From Bacteroidota bacterium (lineage in GTDB: Bacteria; Bacteroidota; Bacteroidia; Bacteroidales; Prolixibacteraceae), in contig JAJRSD010000072.1 of assembly GCA_024278975.1 (NCBI GenBank), positions 90,073 through 154,072 of the forward strand: DNA of 64,000 nt, written 5' to 3'. Below the pieces are notes generated by a model, which searched no databases, was not told the DNA's origin, and saw nothing but the letters and a program-made list of their open reading frames with translations. The first letter of the stretch is position 1; each line of letters starts with the position of its first letter. The position numbers were made by a program, and so were the translations under genes. Positions 35,101-44,921 of the stretch are shown in pieces.

Positions 35101-35817
35101 CAAATCTTTTCCTGTGTTCAGGCAAATTAACAGGTCGTGAGCATCAGCATCTTCGGCATTTGTAAAATGAACATCGTTGGTAGCAATAATTTTAACACCA
35201 AACTTTTTTGCAAGCGGAATAATTAGCTTATTTACATTTACCTGATTGTCGTAAACATTTTCGCGCTGTTCCTGCGATTCAGCAGGATGTAGCTGAAGTT
35301 CGAGATAAAAATCGTCGCCAAAAATATTTTTATACCATTGAATGGCAGCTTCCGCCTCTTTAATTCGGTTGTTCATTAACAAATTGGGAATTTCGCCTCC
35401 CAAACATGCCGAGGAAGCTATTAAACCCTCGCTGTATTTTTCGAGCAATTCTTTATCAATTCGTGGCTTGTAGTAAAATCCTTCGGTGCTGGCAATGGAA
35501 ATTAATTTAACCAGATTTTTATATCCGGTTTTATTTTTAGCCAATAAAATAAGGTGATATCCCGAACGATCAATTTTATCTTTTTTGTTATTTATTGTTC
35601 GTGCTGCAACATAAGTTTCGCAGCCCAGAATAGGTTTTATTTTCTCTCTTTTACATGTTGCATGAAAATCTTTAATCCCGAACATTGTACCATGATCGGT
35701 AAGTGCAAGCGCACTCATTTTATCCTTTTTTGCTTTTGTAACAAGGGCTTTAACACTGGCAGCACCATCTAAAATTGAGTACTGCGAGTGAACATGTAAA
35801 TGAGTAAATGGAATCAT
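32171..35817 (-). CDS. dnaE: DNA polymerase III alpha subunit, one-base frameshift in this sequence
   Basis: Replicative polymerase. The first frame (35817 to 33466) has the PHP domain (FTHLHVHSQYSILDGA), the polymerase palm with the Asp triad region PDVDIDFDDDGR, and GPGRGSAAGAAVSYC. The second frame (ending 32171) continues with EKIWKDWEKFAEYAFNKSHS, the helix-hairpin-helix region and the OB-like C-terminus. The frames meet at a run of five A on the coding strand (33484-33480). A sixth A would join them as LVGKKPDDVIEKIW. Restored length is about 1215 residues, normal. dnaE is essential, so either the base is missing by sequencing error or the gene is rescued by slippage; the context A-AAA-AGC is a poor slip site. 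Confidence 0.93.
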
Positions 35818-36083
35818 TATTTTTATTGACCGTTAGATTTATATATATGAGAAGTGAGATATAATACTATTAAGAATACCTACTATTAATTGGAATGAGT
35901 TTGTATTCCGCTGATAATCATGGTTGTAAAAAACAAACAACTTGAAGTATCAAAAATTTAGCAATAACCCCAACTTCACTTAAAAAGCTATAAAGTTATA
36001 GATTTTGATGGGGTAAAATTACGATGTTGATAAAAAATGATGGAAATATTTAAGATAAAAAATACCTGAATTCTATCAGGCTG

Positions 36084-36479
36084 CTAATCAATATTTTTTG
36101 AAATTAGTTCTGTAATTTCATTAAATTCTTCGGGTGTGAATTTCTTTTTTTTTGAAAAATTTAAGAGGTCACCTTCGTTTTGCATCGGAACCAAATGAAT
36201 GTGTGCGTGTGGCACTTCCAACCCTAAAACCAAAACTCCAACTTTTTCGCAGGGGATTGCTTTTTTTAAACCAACTGCAATTTTTTTTGCAAATAGCTGG
36301 AGTCCGGCAAACAACTCATCCTCCATATCAAAAATATAATCGACCTCTTTTTTTGGAATTACCAGAACATGGCCTTTTGCAACCGGAAAGATATCGAGAA
36401 AAGCGAGATAGTTCTCGTCTTCAGCAACTTTGTATGCCGGTATTTCGCCATTCACTATTTTGGTAAAAATGGTTGCCAT
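36084..36479 (-). CDS. HIT-family nucleotide hydrolase/transferase
   Basis: 131 residues from the ATG at 36479 (MATIFTKIVNGEIPAYKV), the standard HINT-type start; a longer frame would run into greA. The catalytic HIT motif HAHIHLVPM is at the usual place near the C-terminus, with FLDIFPVAKGHVLVIPKK as the conserved nucleotide-site segment. HINT proteins hydrolyse nucleoside phosphoramidates. It starts 4 bp after greA, so the two form an operon. Confidence 0.93.
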   Translation of the reverse strand: MATIFTKIVNGEIPAYKVAEDENYLAFLDIFPVAKGHVLVIPKKEVDYIFDMEDELFAGLQLFAKKIAVGLKKAIPCEKVGVLVLGLEVPHAHIHLVPMQNEGDLLNFSKKKKFTPEEFNEITELISKNID

Positions 36480-36483
36480 TTTT

Positions 36484-36957
36484 CTATTTTGAAATTTCGA
36501 TAATTTCGAACGAAAGAACTCCTGACGGAACTGTAATCTCAACCGAGTCGCCAACTTTTTTCCCCATTAATCCTTTTGCAATTGGAGTTTCAATTGATAT
36601 TCTACCCTGCTTTATGTTCGATTCACTCTCGGGAACCAAAGTATATTGCACTGTTACATTGTTCTTTTTATTCTTAATTGTTACTTTATTAAGAATTTGA
36701 ACTTGCGAAGTATCTATTTTTGACTCGTCTAAAATACGTGCATTTGCAATTTTATTTTGGATGACTGACATTTTAGCCTCCAACATTCCTTGTGCATCTT
36801 TGGCTGCATCGTATTCTGCGTTTTCAGAAATATCTCCTTTTTCTATGGCTTCGCCAATTTGTTTTGAAATTGCCGGACGCTCTACTTTCATCAAATAGTC
36901 CAACTCTTCTCTCAGCTTTTTTAGCCCTTCCTTTGTTAAATATGTTACTCCAGACAT
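36484..36957 (-). CDS. greA: Transcription elongation factor GreA
   Basis: 157 residues. The N-terminal coiled coil has the GreA hallmark EGLKKLREELDYLMKVERPAISKQIGEA-type sequence and the tip acidic residues in GDISENAEYDAAK; the C-terminal FKBP-like domain ends with PIAKGLMGKKVGDSVEITVPSG. It reactivates backtracked RNA polymerase. First gene of a greA-HIT operon. Confidence 0.97.
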   Translation of the reverse strand: MSGVTYLTKEGLKKLREELDYLMKVERPAISKQIGEAIEKGDISENAEYDAAKDAQGMLEAKMSVIQNKIANARILDESKIDTSQVQILNKVTIKNKKNNVTVQYTLVPESESNIKQGRISIETPIAKGLMGKKVGDSVEITVPSGVLSFEIIEISK

Positions 36958-36990
36958 TTTATACCTTCCTTATTATCTGTTATTATTACT

Positions 36991-37030
36991 AAAAAAATAG
37001 AAAGAACCCCGGATTTCCAGAACTCTTTCT
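36991..37030 (-). terminator. Terminator after the 37100 gene
   Basis: AGAAAGA (36999-37005) pairs with TCTTTCT (37024-37030) around an imperfect inner stem; on the minus strand a T-run (complement of 36991-36997) follows. Confidence 0.55.
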
Positions 37031-37099
37031 GCCACAAAAATATATATTTTATTGAATATTAAGAATTATATGACTTAAAAAATATTAAAAACGAGATAT

Positions 37100-37468
37100 T
37101 TATGTGTATTTCCTATTTATTATCTCGCTGTAAACCACAGCCTTTCGTAGCGAAAATCCTTTCATTGTTTCCGATCTGATTTTCTTTCTGACTGAAGTTT
37201 TTGTAGTATTATTTTTGTTGATTGATTGTTTCTCACTCGAAAAATTAATTTTATTATACGAGGTTTTAGGTGAAATAACCGGCTCTGCATTTTCTTCTTC
37301 CTCTATAGGAAACTCAGTTCCACCTTGAATTAAATCCCAAAAACTTTCAGGTTGTTTGGGTTGATTAGTTCCTGCTGCCGCTTGCTTTTTCTTTTTAAAC
37401 TGACCGAGAATTCCGATGCCTGCAACTGCTAAAGTTAATATTACCACTAATAAATCATCCATGCTCAT
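37100..37468 (-). CDS. Small single-pass membrane protein, Bacteroidota-conserved type
   Basis: 122 residues, no named function. One N-terminal membrane helix (DLLVVILTLAVAGIGILGQF, about 4-24) is followed by a Lys-rich turn, an acidic linker (FPIEEEENAEP) and a conserved-looking end FSLRKAVVYSEIINRKY. The same C-terminal wording ends many short Bacteroidota membrane proteins, suggesting a shared partner. Monocistronic with its own terminator. Confidence 0.7.
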   Translation of the reverse strand: MSMDDLLVVILTLAVAGIGILGQFKKKKQAAAGTNQPKQPESFWDLIQGGTEFPIEEEENAEPVISPKTSYNKINFSSEKQSINKNNTTKTSVRKKIRSETMKGFSLRKAVVYSEIINRKYT

Positions 37469-37525
37469 TATTCTTTAAATACAATAAAATATCTACTTTT
37501 GAAGTTTTCAGTAAAAATAAGAAAA

Positions 37526-37963
37526 ATGAAGCAGTTGGTTTTAAAATATGGAAAGTATTTTATTTTTTCTTTTATTCTGATACTTTCATCGGTTTCGTGC
37601 GATAAAATTCAGGACTCGCAAGTTCCGAATGTACCGTTTACGTTTGAAATTAATTTGAATATTGCTAACGAGTTAACTATCCCTGGTAATTCTATGTATT
37701 TCCCCGGACCGGGTTATGGCGGTGTAATTGTATATTGCGAAATGCCGGATACTTATTATGCTTATGATGCAACTTGTACTTACGAAGTTAGCCAAACCTG
37801 TAAGGTTAAAAACGAGGGCGTTTTGGGAACTTGTTCGTGTTGTGGGTCAGAGTTTTTTCTAACTGGCGGAGGTTTTCCATCATCAGGCCCGGCGGCGGCA
37901 GCGTTAAGACAATACAATGTTTCGTTTGTTAATAATTTTACTTTACGGGTTTATAATAATTAA
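37526..37963 (+). CDS. Rieske-fold-like lipoprotein lacking canonical histidine ligands
   Basis: 145 residues from the ATG at 37526 (a nine-codon-longer form would start at TTG). It carries a lipoprotein-type signal ending SSVSC (Cys25). The C-terminal 70 residues follow the Rieske-like pattern: YDATCTYEV, then 16 residues to GTCSCCGSEFFLTGGG and PAAAALRQYNV. In Rieske proteins the ligands are C-x-H and C-x2-H; here the first His is Tyr-Glu (CTYE) and the second site is CSCCGS, so no His ligands remain. It may bind a metal through cysteines or be purely structural. Bacteroidota have many such lipoproteins of unknown role. Confidence 0.65.
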   Translation: MKQLVLKYGKYFIFSFILILSSVSCDKIQDSQVPNVPFTFEINLNIANELTIPGNSMYFPGPGYGGVIVYCEMPDTYYAYDATCTYEVSQTCKVKNEGVLGTCSCCGSEFFLTGGGFPSSGPAAAALRQYNVSFVNNFTLRVYNN

Positions 37964-38012
37964 AAATGGGTTCCATTTCTGAAACCCATCTCAATATATA
38001 TTAATTTTGATA

Positions 38013-39410
38013 TTAATATCTGTAATGTTCTGCTTTAAACGGGCCCTCTTTTGCAACGCCCAGATATTCCGATTGCTCGTCGGTAAGTGTGGTTAGTTTC
38101 ACTCCCAACTGTTCTAAATGTAAACGTGCCACCTCTTCGTCTAATTTTTTCGATAAAGTAAAAACACCAATTTCGTAATTGTTTTCCCACAAATCTATTT
38201 GCGCAAGACTCTGGTTTGTAAACGAGTTACTCATAACAAACGATGGATGCCCGGTTGCACAACCGAGATTTACTAAACGGCCTTCAGCAAGTAAGAAAAT
38301 ACTGTGTCCATCTTGGTAAGTATATTTATCGACTTGTGGTTTAATATTTATTTTTTGAATACCCTGCCATTTCTCCATTTGTGCCACCTGAATTTCGTTA
38401 TCGAAATGCCCGATATTACAAACAATTGCCTGGTCTTTCATTTTCGACATGTGCTCTGCCGTAATAACATCTCTATTTCCGGTAGTTGTAACGTAGATGT
38501 TTCCTTCACCCAGCGCCTCTTCCATGGTTTTTACTTCGAATCCTTCCATGGCAGCTTGCAGTGCGCAAATAGGATCTATTTCAGTAACAATAACACGCGA
38601 TCCATAACTTCGCATCGAGTGTGCACAGCCTTTCCCAACATCGCCATAACCTGCTACTACTACCACTTTTCCGGCAATCATTACATCGGTTGCACGTTTA
38701 ATTCCATCGGCAAGCGATTCGCGACATCCGTATAAATTATCGAATTTCGATTTTGTAACCGAGTCGTTTACATTAATTGCAGGAATCAGCAATTCGCCTT
38801 TGTCAAACATTTGATATAAGCGATGAACTCCGGTTGTAGTTTCCTCCGAAACACCTTTCCACTCGGCAACTGTACGATGCCATTTCTGATTGTCTTCGGC
38901 AAGAGTATTTTTTAAGAGTTTTAAAACTTCACCCTCTTCAATGCTTTCTGGTTCTACATCTAAAACAGAAGCATCTTTTTCTGCTGCATAACCTTTATGA
39001 ATTAAAAGAGTAGCATCGCCACCATCGTCAACAATAAGTTGCGGACCTTTTCCTCCGGGGAAACTCAGAGCTTTCTTTGTACACCACCAGTACTCCTCAA
39101 GAGTTTCGCCTTTCCATGCAAAAACAGGAACTCCGGCTGCTGCAATTGCTGCGGCAGCGTGGTCTTGAGTAGAGAATATATTACAACTTGCCCAGCGAAC
39201 ATCGGCACCAAGTTCTACTAAAGTTTCAATTAAAACTGCGGTTTGAATTGTCATGTGTAAACTACCCATTACTCTCGCACCCTTCAATGGTTTCGATGGA
39301 CCGAATTTCGCACGGATCGACATTAAACCGGGCATCTCTTTCTCTGCAATATCCAGCTCTTTTCTACCAAAATCTGCCAATGTAATATCGGCAACTTTAT
39401 AATCTGTCAT
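38013..39410 (-). CDS. ahcY: S-adenosylhomocysteine hydrolase
   Basis: Splits SAH to adenosine and homocysteine, completing the methyl cycle; cytoplasmic, NAD+-bound. The ATG at 39410 gives [19 protein letters not shown] and 465 residues; five further in-frame codons upstream begin at TTG. Seen: [54 protein letters not shown] (catalytic Lys/Asp), the NAD motif [12 protein letters not shown], and the conserved C-terminal [10 protein letters not shown]. Single gene, convergent with the Rieske-like gene. Confidence 0.98.
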   Translation of the reverse strand: MTDYKVADITLADFGRKELDIAEKEMPGLMSIRAKFGPSKPLKGARVMGSLHMTIQTAVLIETLVELGADVRWASCNIFSTQDHAAAAIAAAGVPVFAWKGETLEEYWWCTKKALSFPGGKGPQLIVDDGGDATLLIHKGYAAEKDASVLDVEPESIEEGEVLKLLKNTLAEDNQKWHRTVAEWKGVSEETTTGVHRLYQMFDKGELLIPAINVNDSVTKSKFDNLYGCRESLADGIKRATDVMIAGKVVVVAGYGDVGKGCAHSMRSYGSRVIVTEIDPICALQAAMEGFEVKTMEEALGEGNIYVTTTGNRDVITAEHMSKMKDQAIVCNIGHFDNEIQVAQMEKWQGIQKINIKPQVDKYTYQDGHSIFLLAEGRLVNLGCATGHPSFVMSNSFTNQSLAQIDLWENNYEIGVFTLSKKLDEEVARLHLEQLGVKLTTLTDEQSEYLGVAKEGPFKAEHYRY

Positions 39411-39483
39411 ATTTTTATTTTTCAAATTATTATCAATTTAAGCGATGCAAAAGTAATAATTTATACAATATATACAGGCATAA

Positions 39484-39514
39484 AAAAAGAACCAAGTTAT
39501 TGGCTCTTTTGAAA
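39484..39514 (-). terminator. Terminator after recQ
   Basis: On the minus strand AAAGAGCCAA pairs with TTGGTTCTTT (one G-U) around TAAC, then a run of T, shortly after the recQ stop. Confidence 0.75.
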
Positions 39515-39532
39515 AAATTAGTAAAATATTAA

Positions 39533-41719
39533 CTAATTCCCCAAATCGGAAAAAAACTTAACTCGCATTAATCGAATATCATCTTCAGAATATTCATCTT
39601 CGCCGAGCTCGTCCAGTGCTTGCTGAACTGAATCGGTTTCCGCCTCTTTGAAATAGTCAAAAACTTCTTCCTGATGATCTTCGTCTAAAATATCGTCAAC
39701 ATAATAATCAACATTTAACCTTGTACCCGAATTTACAATAGCTTCTACTTCCGAAATTACATCTCTAACTTCAACTCCTTTTGAATTTGCAATGTCTTCA
39801 AACGAAATTTTCCTGTCGATACTTTGAATAATAAAAACTTTTAATTTTGATTTGTTGGCTACGGTTTTTACCACCAAATCTTCGGGGCGTTCTATCTCAT
39901 TTTCGTCAACATATTTTTTAATTAGTGAAACAACCTCTTTCCCGTATCTGCGGGCTTTACCTTGTCCAACTCCCTGAATATGCTGAAGCTCTTCAACTGT
40001 AATCGGATACTGAATTGACATATCGGACAACGAAGGATCCTGAAAGATTACAAATGGTGGAAGTTTATGTTTTTTTGCTATCTGTTTCCTAAGGTCTTTT
40101 AATATCGAAAAAAGCTGAGGATCGCCACTAGCTCCTCCCGAAGGTGCGCCGCCAGATGAACCGCCCGAACCGTCTTCCTCTTCGTACTCATGGTTTTTTA
40201 CCAACATAAAACTGGTTGGGTTGGCTAAAAAATCGTGTCCCTTTTGTGTAACTTTTAAAAGTCCGTAATTTTCAATGTCTTTATTAATTATACCGGCAAC
40301 CATCGACTGGCGAAACACTGCATTCCAAAAACGTTCCTCGTGGTCTTTGCCACATCCAAAACACTTTAAAGTGTCGTGTTTAAACGATTTTATGGCTGCT
40401 GTTCTATTCCCAATTAATATGTTGGCAATGTGGTCTGCTTTATATCTTTCGTTTACCTCCAGAATCGTTCTTAATGCACGAGCCACTTCGTTCATTGCTT
40501 CAATTTGCTCTTTTGGATTTAAACAATTATCGCAATTGCCACAACTCTCCGATTTATATTTTTCGCCAAAATAGTCGAGCAAAATTATCCGTCGGCAAAT
40601 TGCCGATTCTGCGTACGACACAGTGTCTAATAACAACTGTTTTCCAATTTCCTGTTCGGCGACCGGTTTGCCATGCATAAACTTTTCAAGTTTCTGAATG
40701 TCTTTATAGCTATAAAAAGTTATACATTTCCCTTCGCCTCCGTCGCGTCCTGCACGCCCGGTCTCCTGATAATAGCCTTCCAGACTTTTGGGAATATCGT
40801 AATGAATTACAAACCGAACATCGGGTTTGTCGATTCCCATACCAAATGCAATGGTAGCAACAATTACATCTACATCTTCCATCAAAAATTTATCCTGATT
40901 TCCTGAGCGTGTGACAGCATCCATTCCGGCGTGATATGCCAAGGCTTTAATCCCATTTACCTGCAATACTCCTGCAATCTCTTCAACCTTTTTACGGCTT
41001 AAACAGTAGATTATACCAGATTTGCCTTCATTATGTTTAATGAATTTTATAATCTGCGTTTCGGTTTTAACTTTTGGTTTAACCTCGTAATATAAATTAC
41101 TTCGATTAAAAGAAGCCTTAAAAACTTCGGCATCTAGAATTCCAAGATTCTTTTGAATGTCGTGCTGAACTTTTGCGGTGGCAGTAGCAGTTAAAGCAAC
41201 TACCGCCGAATGTCCAATCTCTTCAATAATTGGTCTGATTCTCCTGTATTCAGGTCTGAAATCGTGCCCCCATTCAGAAATACAATGTGCCTCGTCGATT
41301 GCATAAAACGAGATTTTAATTTTTTTAAGAAAGTCTATATTTTCTTGTTTTGTAAGCGACTCCGGTGCAACATACAGAAGTTTTGTTTTTCCGTTTATTA
41401 CATCGGTTTTTACTTCCTGAATTGCTGTTTTTGAAAGCGACGAATTTAAAAAATGAGCCACATTATCTTCGGATTGTGCTCCCCGAAGAGAGTCAACTTG
41501 GTTTTTCATTAAAGCAATTAATGGCGAAATAACAATTGCAGTTCCGTCGAGAATTAGTGCCGGCAGTTGGTAAATTAATGATTTACCCCCACCGGTTGGC
41601 ATTAATACGAATGTATTTTTACCCGCCATAACGCTCTTTATCGCATCTTCTTGTTTGCCCTTAAACCTGTCGAACCCAAAATGGTGTTGTAATTTATCTA
41701 TCAATGAAATGTCCTTCAT
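39533..41719 (-). CDS. recQ: ATP-dependent DNA helicase RecQ
   Basis: 728 residues from the ATG at 41719 (MKDISLIDKLQHHFGFDRFKG); the frame extends seven codons further only to a TTG. Helicase motifs: LMPTGGGKSLIYQLPA (Walker A), AIDEAHCISEWGHDFRPEYR (DEAH and aromatic loop), ALTATAT, VATIAFGMGIDKPDVRFVIHYD, and QETGRAGRDG. The zinc site of the RQC part is in CRRIILLDYFG-x-CGNCDNCLNP. A Ser/Gly/Pro linker (around SSGGAPSGGASG) leads to an HRDC domain (LPPFVIFQDPSLSDM). The C-terminus is longer than E. coli RecQ, as in Bacteroidota. It acts in recombination repair. Confidence 0.97.
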   Translation of the reverse strand: MKDISLIDKLQHHFGFDRFKGKQEDAIKSVMAGKNTFVLMPTGGGKSLIYQLPALILDGTAIVISPLIALMKNQVDSLRGAQSEDNVAHFLNSSLSKTAIQEVKTDVINGKTKLLYVAPESLTKQENIDFLKKIKISFYAIDEAHCISEWGHDFRPEYRRIRPIIEEIGHSAVVALTATATAKVQHDIQKNLGILDAEVFKASFNRSNLYYEVKPKVKTETQIIKFIKHNEGKSGIIYCLSRKKVEEIAGVLQVNGIKALAYHAGMDAVTRSGNQDKFLMEDVDVIVATIAFGMGIDKPDVRFVIHYDIPKSLEGYYQETGRAGRDGGEGKCITFYSYKDIQKLEKFMHGKPVAEQEIGKQLLLDTVSYAESAICRRIILLDYFGEKYKSESCGNCDNCLNPKEQIEAMNEVARALRTILEVNERYKADHIANILIGNRTAAIKSFKHDTLKCFGCGKDHEERFWNAVFRQSMVAGIINKDIENYGLLKVTQKGHDFLANPTSFMLVKNHEYEEEDGSGGSSGGAPSGGASGDPQLFSILKDLRKQIAKKHKLPPFVIFQDPSLSDMSIQYPITVEELQHIQGVGQGKARRYGKEVVSLIKKYVDENEIERPEDLVVKTVANKSKLKVFIIQSIDRKISFEDIANSKGVEVRDVISEVEAIVNSGTRLNVDYYVDDILDEDHQEEVFDYFKEAETDSVQQALDELGEDEYSEDDIRLMRVKFFSDLGN

Positions 41720-41915
41720 CACAAAAATTTCTTTTTTCAATCTCCCTATTTTTCTTTTTCACAAATTCTAAATTATTAAAAGTAAGTGAAATGACAATAG
41801 TTTTTTGCATTATTTTAGAATAAATATTAATTCTTTAAAAGAATTGAATGGTTGAAAAGCTACAAATATTAATAAGTATCTATATTTGTGAAGTTTTTTT
41901 AAAAATAAGAATCTT

Positions 41916-42779
41916 ATGAGCGACGGCGAAAACAGGGAAGAGCAAACTACTAAAAAGAAAGTAAAGAAACCAAAGCAGGCAGAGATGTCTTTTTTAGATC
42001 ATCTCGAGGAGTTGCGATGGCACATTGTACGTTCGGCAGGAGCGATATTTATATTTGCCATAGTTGCATTTGTAATGAAAGAATTCATTTTCGATACGAT
42101 AATTTTAAAACCACGGTTGCCGGAATTCTGGACAAATAGGATGTTTTCAAAACTGGGTGATTTGGTTGGCTCCGAAGCGGTGAAAATTAATCAGATTCCA
42201 CTAAAAATGCAGAGTATAAATATTGCAGGGCAGTTCTCTACGCATATATTGGTTTCAATAATTGCCGGATTTATTGTTGCATCGCCTGTTGTTTTTTACG
42301 AATTCTGGCGTTTTGTAAAACCGGCACTGTACGACAAAGAGAAAAAACATGCCGGAGGTGCTGTTTTTTTTACTTCTATACTTTTTCTTATGGGAGTACT
42401 TTTTGGGTACTTTCTCATTGTGCCTTTATCTATTCATTTCCTTGGAACTTATCAGGTAAGTGCCGATGTTGAGAATATGATTAATTTGAGATCATATATT
42501 GGTTCGGTTACTTCAATTTCGTTGGCTGCAGGAGTAGTTTTCCTGCTTCCAATATTTTCGTATTTCTTAAGTAAAGTTGGGCTAATTACGCCTAAGTTTA
42601 TGAAAACATATCGAAAACATGCCTATGTAATTATGTTGCTTCTTTCGGCTGTAATTACGCCGCCCGATATTTTTAGCCAGATTATGGTGTGTTTCCCATT
42701 AGTAGTTTTGTACGAAATTGGAATTGTAATTTCGCGTCACGTAGTTAAAAAACGTGAAAAAGAGATGGATGAAATGTAA
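41916..42779 (+). CDS. tatC: Twin-arginine translocase subunit TatC
   Basis: 287-residue inner-membrane protein with six helices. The N-terminal signature MSFLDHLEELRWHIVRS is the Tat-signal recognition region; ASPVVFYEFWRFVKPALYDKEKKHA is the conserved cytoplasmic loop and FGYFLIVPLSIHFL the fourth helix. The charged N-terminus (KKKVKKPKQ) is longer than in E. coli. A TATATTTG box lies 28 bp upstream. tatA/B are not adjacent. The window also encodes two twin-arginine precursors. lptB follows after 30 bp and is probably cotranscribed. Confidence 0.97.
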   Translation: MSDGENREEQTTKKKVKKPKQAEMSFLDHLEELRWHIVRSAGAIFIFAIVAFVMKEFIFDTIILKPRLPEFWTNRMFSKLGDLVGSEAVKINQIPLKMQSINIAGQFSTHILVSIIAGFIVASPVVFYEFWRFVKPALYDKEKKHAGGAVFFTSILFLMGVLFGYFLIVPLSIHFLGTYQVSADVENMINLRSYIGSVTSISLAAGVVFLLPIFSYFLSKVGLITPKFMKTYRKHAYVIMLLLSAVITPPDIFSQIMVCFPLVVLYEIGIVISRHVVKKREKEMDEM

Positions 42780-42809
42780 TTGTTATAGAAAATAACGTTA
42801 TTTGAACAA

Positions 42810-43532
42810 ATGATTCTCAGAGCCGAAAATATTGTAAAAAAATACCGCAAACGAACTGTTGTAAAAGGAGTTAGTTTTAATGTAAAACAAGGTGAAATTG
42901 TTGGGCTGCTTGGTCCCAATGGCGCAGGAAAAACTACCTCTTTTTATATGATAGTTGGTTTGATTCAACCTTTTTCGGGAAAAATATTTCTCGATGATGA
43001 GAATATTACAAAACTACCAGTATATAAAAGAGCCAAAAAAGGAATTGGTTATTTGGCGCAGGAAGCTTCAGTTTTCAGGAAACTTAGTATCGAAGATAAT
43101 TTGAAAGCAGTTTTGGAGATGACAAAATATTCGAAAAAACATCAAAGAGATAAAGTGGAAACACTCATCGAAGAGTTTGGGCTTCAACATATTCGAAAAA
43201 GCAAGGGTATTCAACTGTCGGGCGGAGAACGCCGTAGAACTGAAATTGCGCGTGCACTCGCTATCGATCCAAAGTTTATTTTATTAGACGAACCATTTGC
43301 TGGTGTCGACCCAATTGCAGTTGAAGACATCCAGAAAATTGTAATGAAACTGAAAGAGAAAAATATTGGAGTATTAATAACCGACCATAATGTACACGAG
43401 ACTTTAAATATAACCGACCGTTCGTACCTTCTTTTCGAAGGAGCTATTTTAAAGGAAGGTACAGCAGAAGAGTTGGCAGCAGACGAAGATGTACGGCGGG
43501 TTTATCTGGGTGAAAACTTCGAGCTTCGTTAA
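42810..43532 (+). CDS. lptB: LPS export ABC transporter ATPase
   Basis: 240-residue cytoplasmic ATPase that drives lipopolysaccharide extraction from the inner membrane with LptFG and passes it to LptC. Walker [15 protein letters not shown]-loop [10 protein letters not shown], signature [15 protein letters not shown], and Walker [20 protein letters not shown] are intact, and [15 protein letters not shown] is characteristic of LptB. Downstream of tatC with a 30-bp gap. Confidence 0.96.
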   Translation: MILRAENIVKKYRKRTVVKGVSFNVKQGEIVGLLGPNGAGKTTSFYMIVGLIQPFSGKIFLDDENITKLPVYKRAKKGIGYLAQEASVFRKLSIEDNLKAVLEMTKYSKKHQRDKVETLIEEFGLQHIRKSKGIQLSGGERRRTEIARALAIDPKFILLDEPFAGVDPIAVEDIQKIVMKLKEKNIGVLITDHNVHETLNITDRSYLLFEGAILKEGTAEELAADEDVRRVYLGENFELR

Positions 43533-43670
43533 GAAAACTTATTCATTTAGTTTTTTACTCAACTTAGGGTTGCATATTCAAAAAACATCATTTTCTTTGC
43601 ATCGCTAAATTCAAAAAATAATCTATTTAACGAAAAAGGTTAGAGTTAAGTAAAAAAAATCTCATATTAA

Positions 43671-43701
43671 TTTGGTGGATTACAAAAATGAAGTATTTTT
43701 G
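43671..43701 (+). promoter_or_regulatory. Promoter of tRNA-Glu and rpsT
   Basis: TTTG (43671-43674), 19 bp, then TATTTTTG (43694-43701): a perfect match to the Bacteroidota promoter, ending 29 bp before the tRNA. Confidence 0.8.
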
Positions 43702-43730
43702 CAGTCCCTAAAAATAAGGGATAATAGATT

Positions 43731-43805
43731 GGCCCGTTCGTCTAGGGGTTAGGACGCCAGGTTTTCATCCTGGTAGCAGGGGTTCGAATCCCCTACGGGC
43801 TACCA
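43731..43805 (+). tRNA. tRNA-Glu (TTC anticodon), CCA encoded
   Basis: 75 bases including CCA. Acceptor GGCCCGT pairs with ACGGGCT (first pair G-U). The anticodon stem CCAGG/CCTGG holds loop TTTTCAT with anticodon TTC; the T-arm is GGGG-TTCGAAT-CCCC. It lies 24 bp before rpsT and shares its promoter. Confidence 0.97.
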
Positions 43806-43829
43806 ATTTAATAAAAAGACAAAAATATA

Positions 43830-44081
43830 ATGGCACATCACAAGTCAGCTTTAAAAAGAATACGACAGAACGAAAAGAAAAGAGTTCACAATAAGTATTA
43901 CGCAAAAACAACTCGTAATGCAATCAAGGTTTTGCGCAGCACTTCTGATAAAGAAGAAGCAGCAAAATTGTACCCTGGTGTAATTTCTATGATTGACAAA
44001 TTAGCAAAACACAATATCATTCATAAAAATAAAGCAGCAAATTTAAAATCTAAATTAGCTGTTCAGGTTAACGCATTGTAA
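43830..44081 (+). CDS. rpsT: 30S ribosomal protein S20
   Basis: 83 residues beginning [30 protein letters not shown], the highly basic helical S20 pattern, and ending in [15 protein letters not shown]. It binds 16S rRNA in the small subunit. Transcribed with tRNA-Glu from one promoter and followed by a good terminator. Confidence 0.98.
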   Translation: MAHHKSALKRIRQNEKKRVHNKYYAKTTRNAIKVLRSTSDKEEAAKLYPGVISMIDKLAKHNIIHKNKAANLKSKLAVQVNAL

Positions 44082-44103
44082 GTAAAAAATATTACGATAT
44101 ATT

Positions 44104-44135
44104 AAACCTCTCCAGTTTTGGGGAGGTTTTTTTTA
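44104..44135 (+). terminator. Terminator after rpsT
   Basis: AACCTCTCC pairs with GGGGAGGTT (one wobble or mismatch) and is followed by eight T. Confidence 0.85.
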
Positions 44136-44208
44136 TGCTCCAAAATAACGGCTGCCCTCTTTTTTTACCCGTTTTTTATGGTTACTTTTATGTTCAACTC
44201 CATAACCA

Positions 44209-44907
44209 ATGAGTGAATACAAAAAATTAAACATTAAAGATTGGGCAGTTGAAGACCGACCACGCGAAAAAATGCTTCTTAAAGGCTCGCGCTCGGTAAC
44301 AGATGCCGAGTTGATTGCAATTTTAATTGGCTCGGGCAACACCTCTGAAACTGCCGTAGAATTATCGAAACGAATTCTGTCGTCAACCAACAATAATTTG
44401 AATGAGTTAGGTAGAAAAGGAATCGACTTTTTGAAATCGTTTAATGGAATTGGCGAGGCAAAAGCAGTAACAATTGTTGCAGCACTCGAATTGGGAAAGC
44501 GCCGGAAAGAAGCCGAAGTTTTTAATAAAAGTAAAATTACCGGAAGTAAAGATGCCGCCGACTATTTTCAGCCACTACTGGGCGATTTGAATCACGAAGA
44601 GTTTTGGGTAATGCTTTTAAACCGGGGCAATAAAATTCTCGATACTTTTATGATCAGTCAGGGTGGAGTTTCCGGAACTGTTATTGACGTAAGGCTAATT
44701 CTGAAAAAAGCACTCGATAATCTGGCAAGTTCGTTAATTCTTTGCCACAATCATCCATCGGGAACAGTGGAAGCATCGGATGCCGATTTGAAAATTACCA
44801 GGAAAATAAGCGACGCAGCAAAATTAATGGACATATCGGTAATCGACCATATTATTATTGGGCAATACCAATACTTAAGTTTTGCCGACGAAGGAATGTT
44901 AAACTAA
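44209..44907 (+). CDS. radC: RadC-family (JAB/MPN domain) protein
   Basis: 232 residues. The N-terminal helix-hairpin-helix region (RPREKMLLKGSRSVTDAELIAILIGSG and FNGIGEAKAVTIVAALELGKR) precedes a JAMM metalloprotease-like domain with LILCHNHPSGTVEASDADLKIT, all zinc-site residues present. RadC is widespread but its role in repair is unsettled. It is first in a run of same-strand genes, with 14 bp before the next. Confidence 0.96.
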   Translation: MSEYKKLNIKDWAVEDRPREKMLLKGSRSVTDAELIAILIGSGNTSETAVELSKRILSSTNNNLNELGRKGIDFLKSFNGIGEAKAVTIVAALELGKRRKEAEVFNKSKITGSKDAADYFQPLLGDLNHEEFWVMLLNRGNKILDTFMISQGGVSGTVIDVRLILKKALDNLASSLILCHNHPSGTVEASDADLKITRKISDAAKLMDISVIDHIIIGQYQYLSFADEGMLN

Positions 44908-44921
44908 CTAATATCCAAAAT

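Noticed and set aside
44742..44921. 503-codon version of the deacetylase-like gene starting inside radC
   Set aside because: The added 60 codons are read out of frame within the conserved JAMM region of radC and have no family match; the ATG at 44922 fits.
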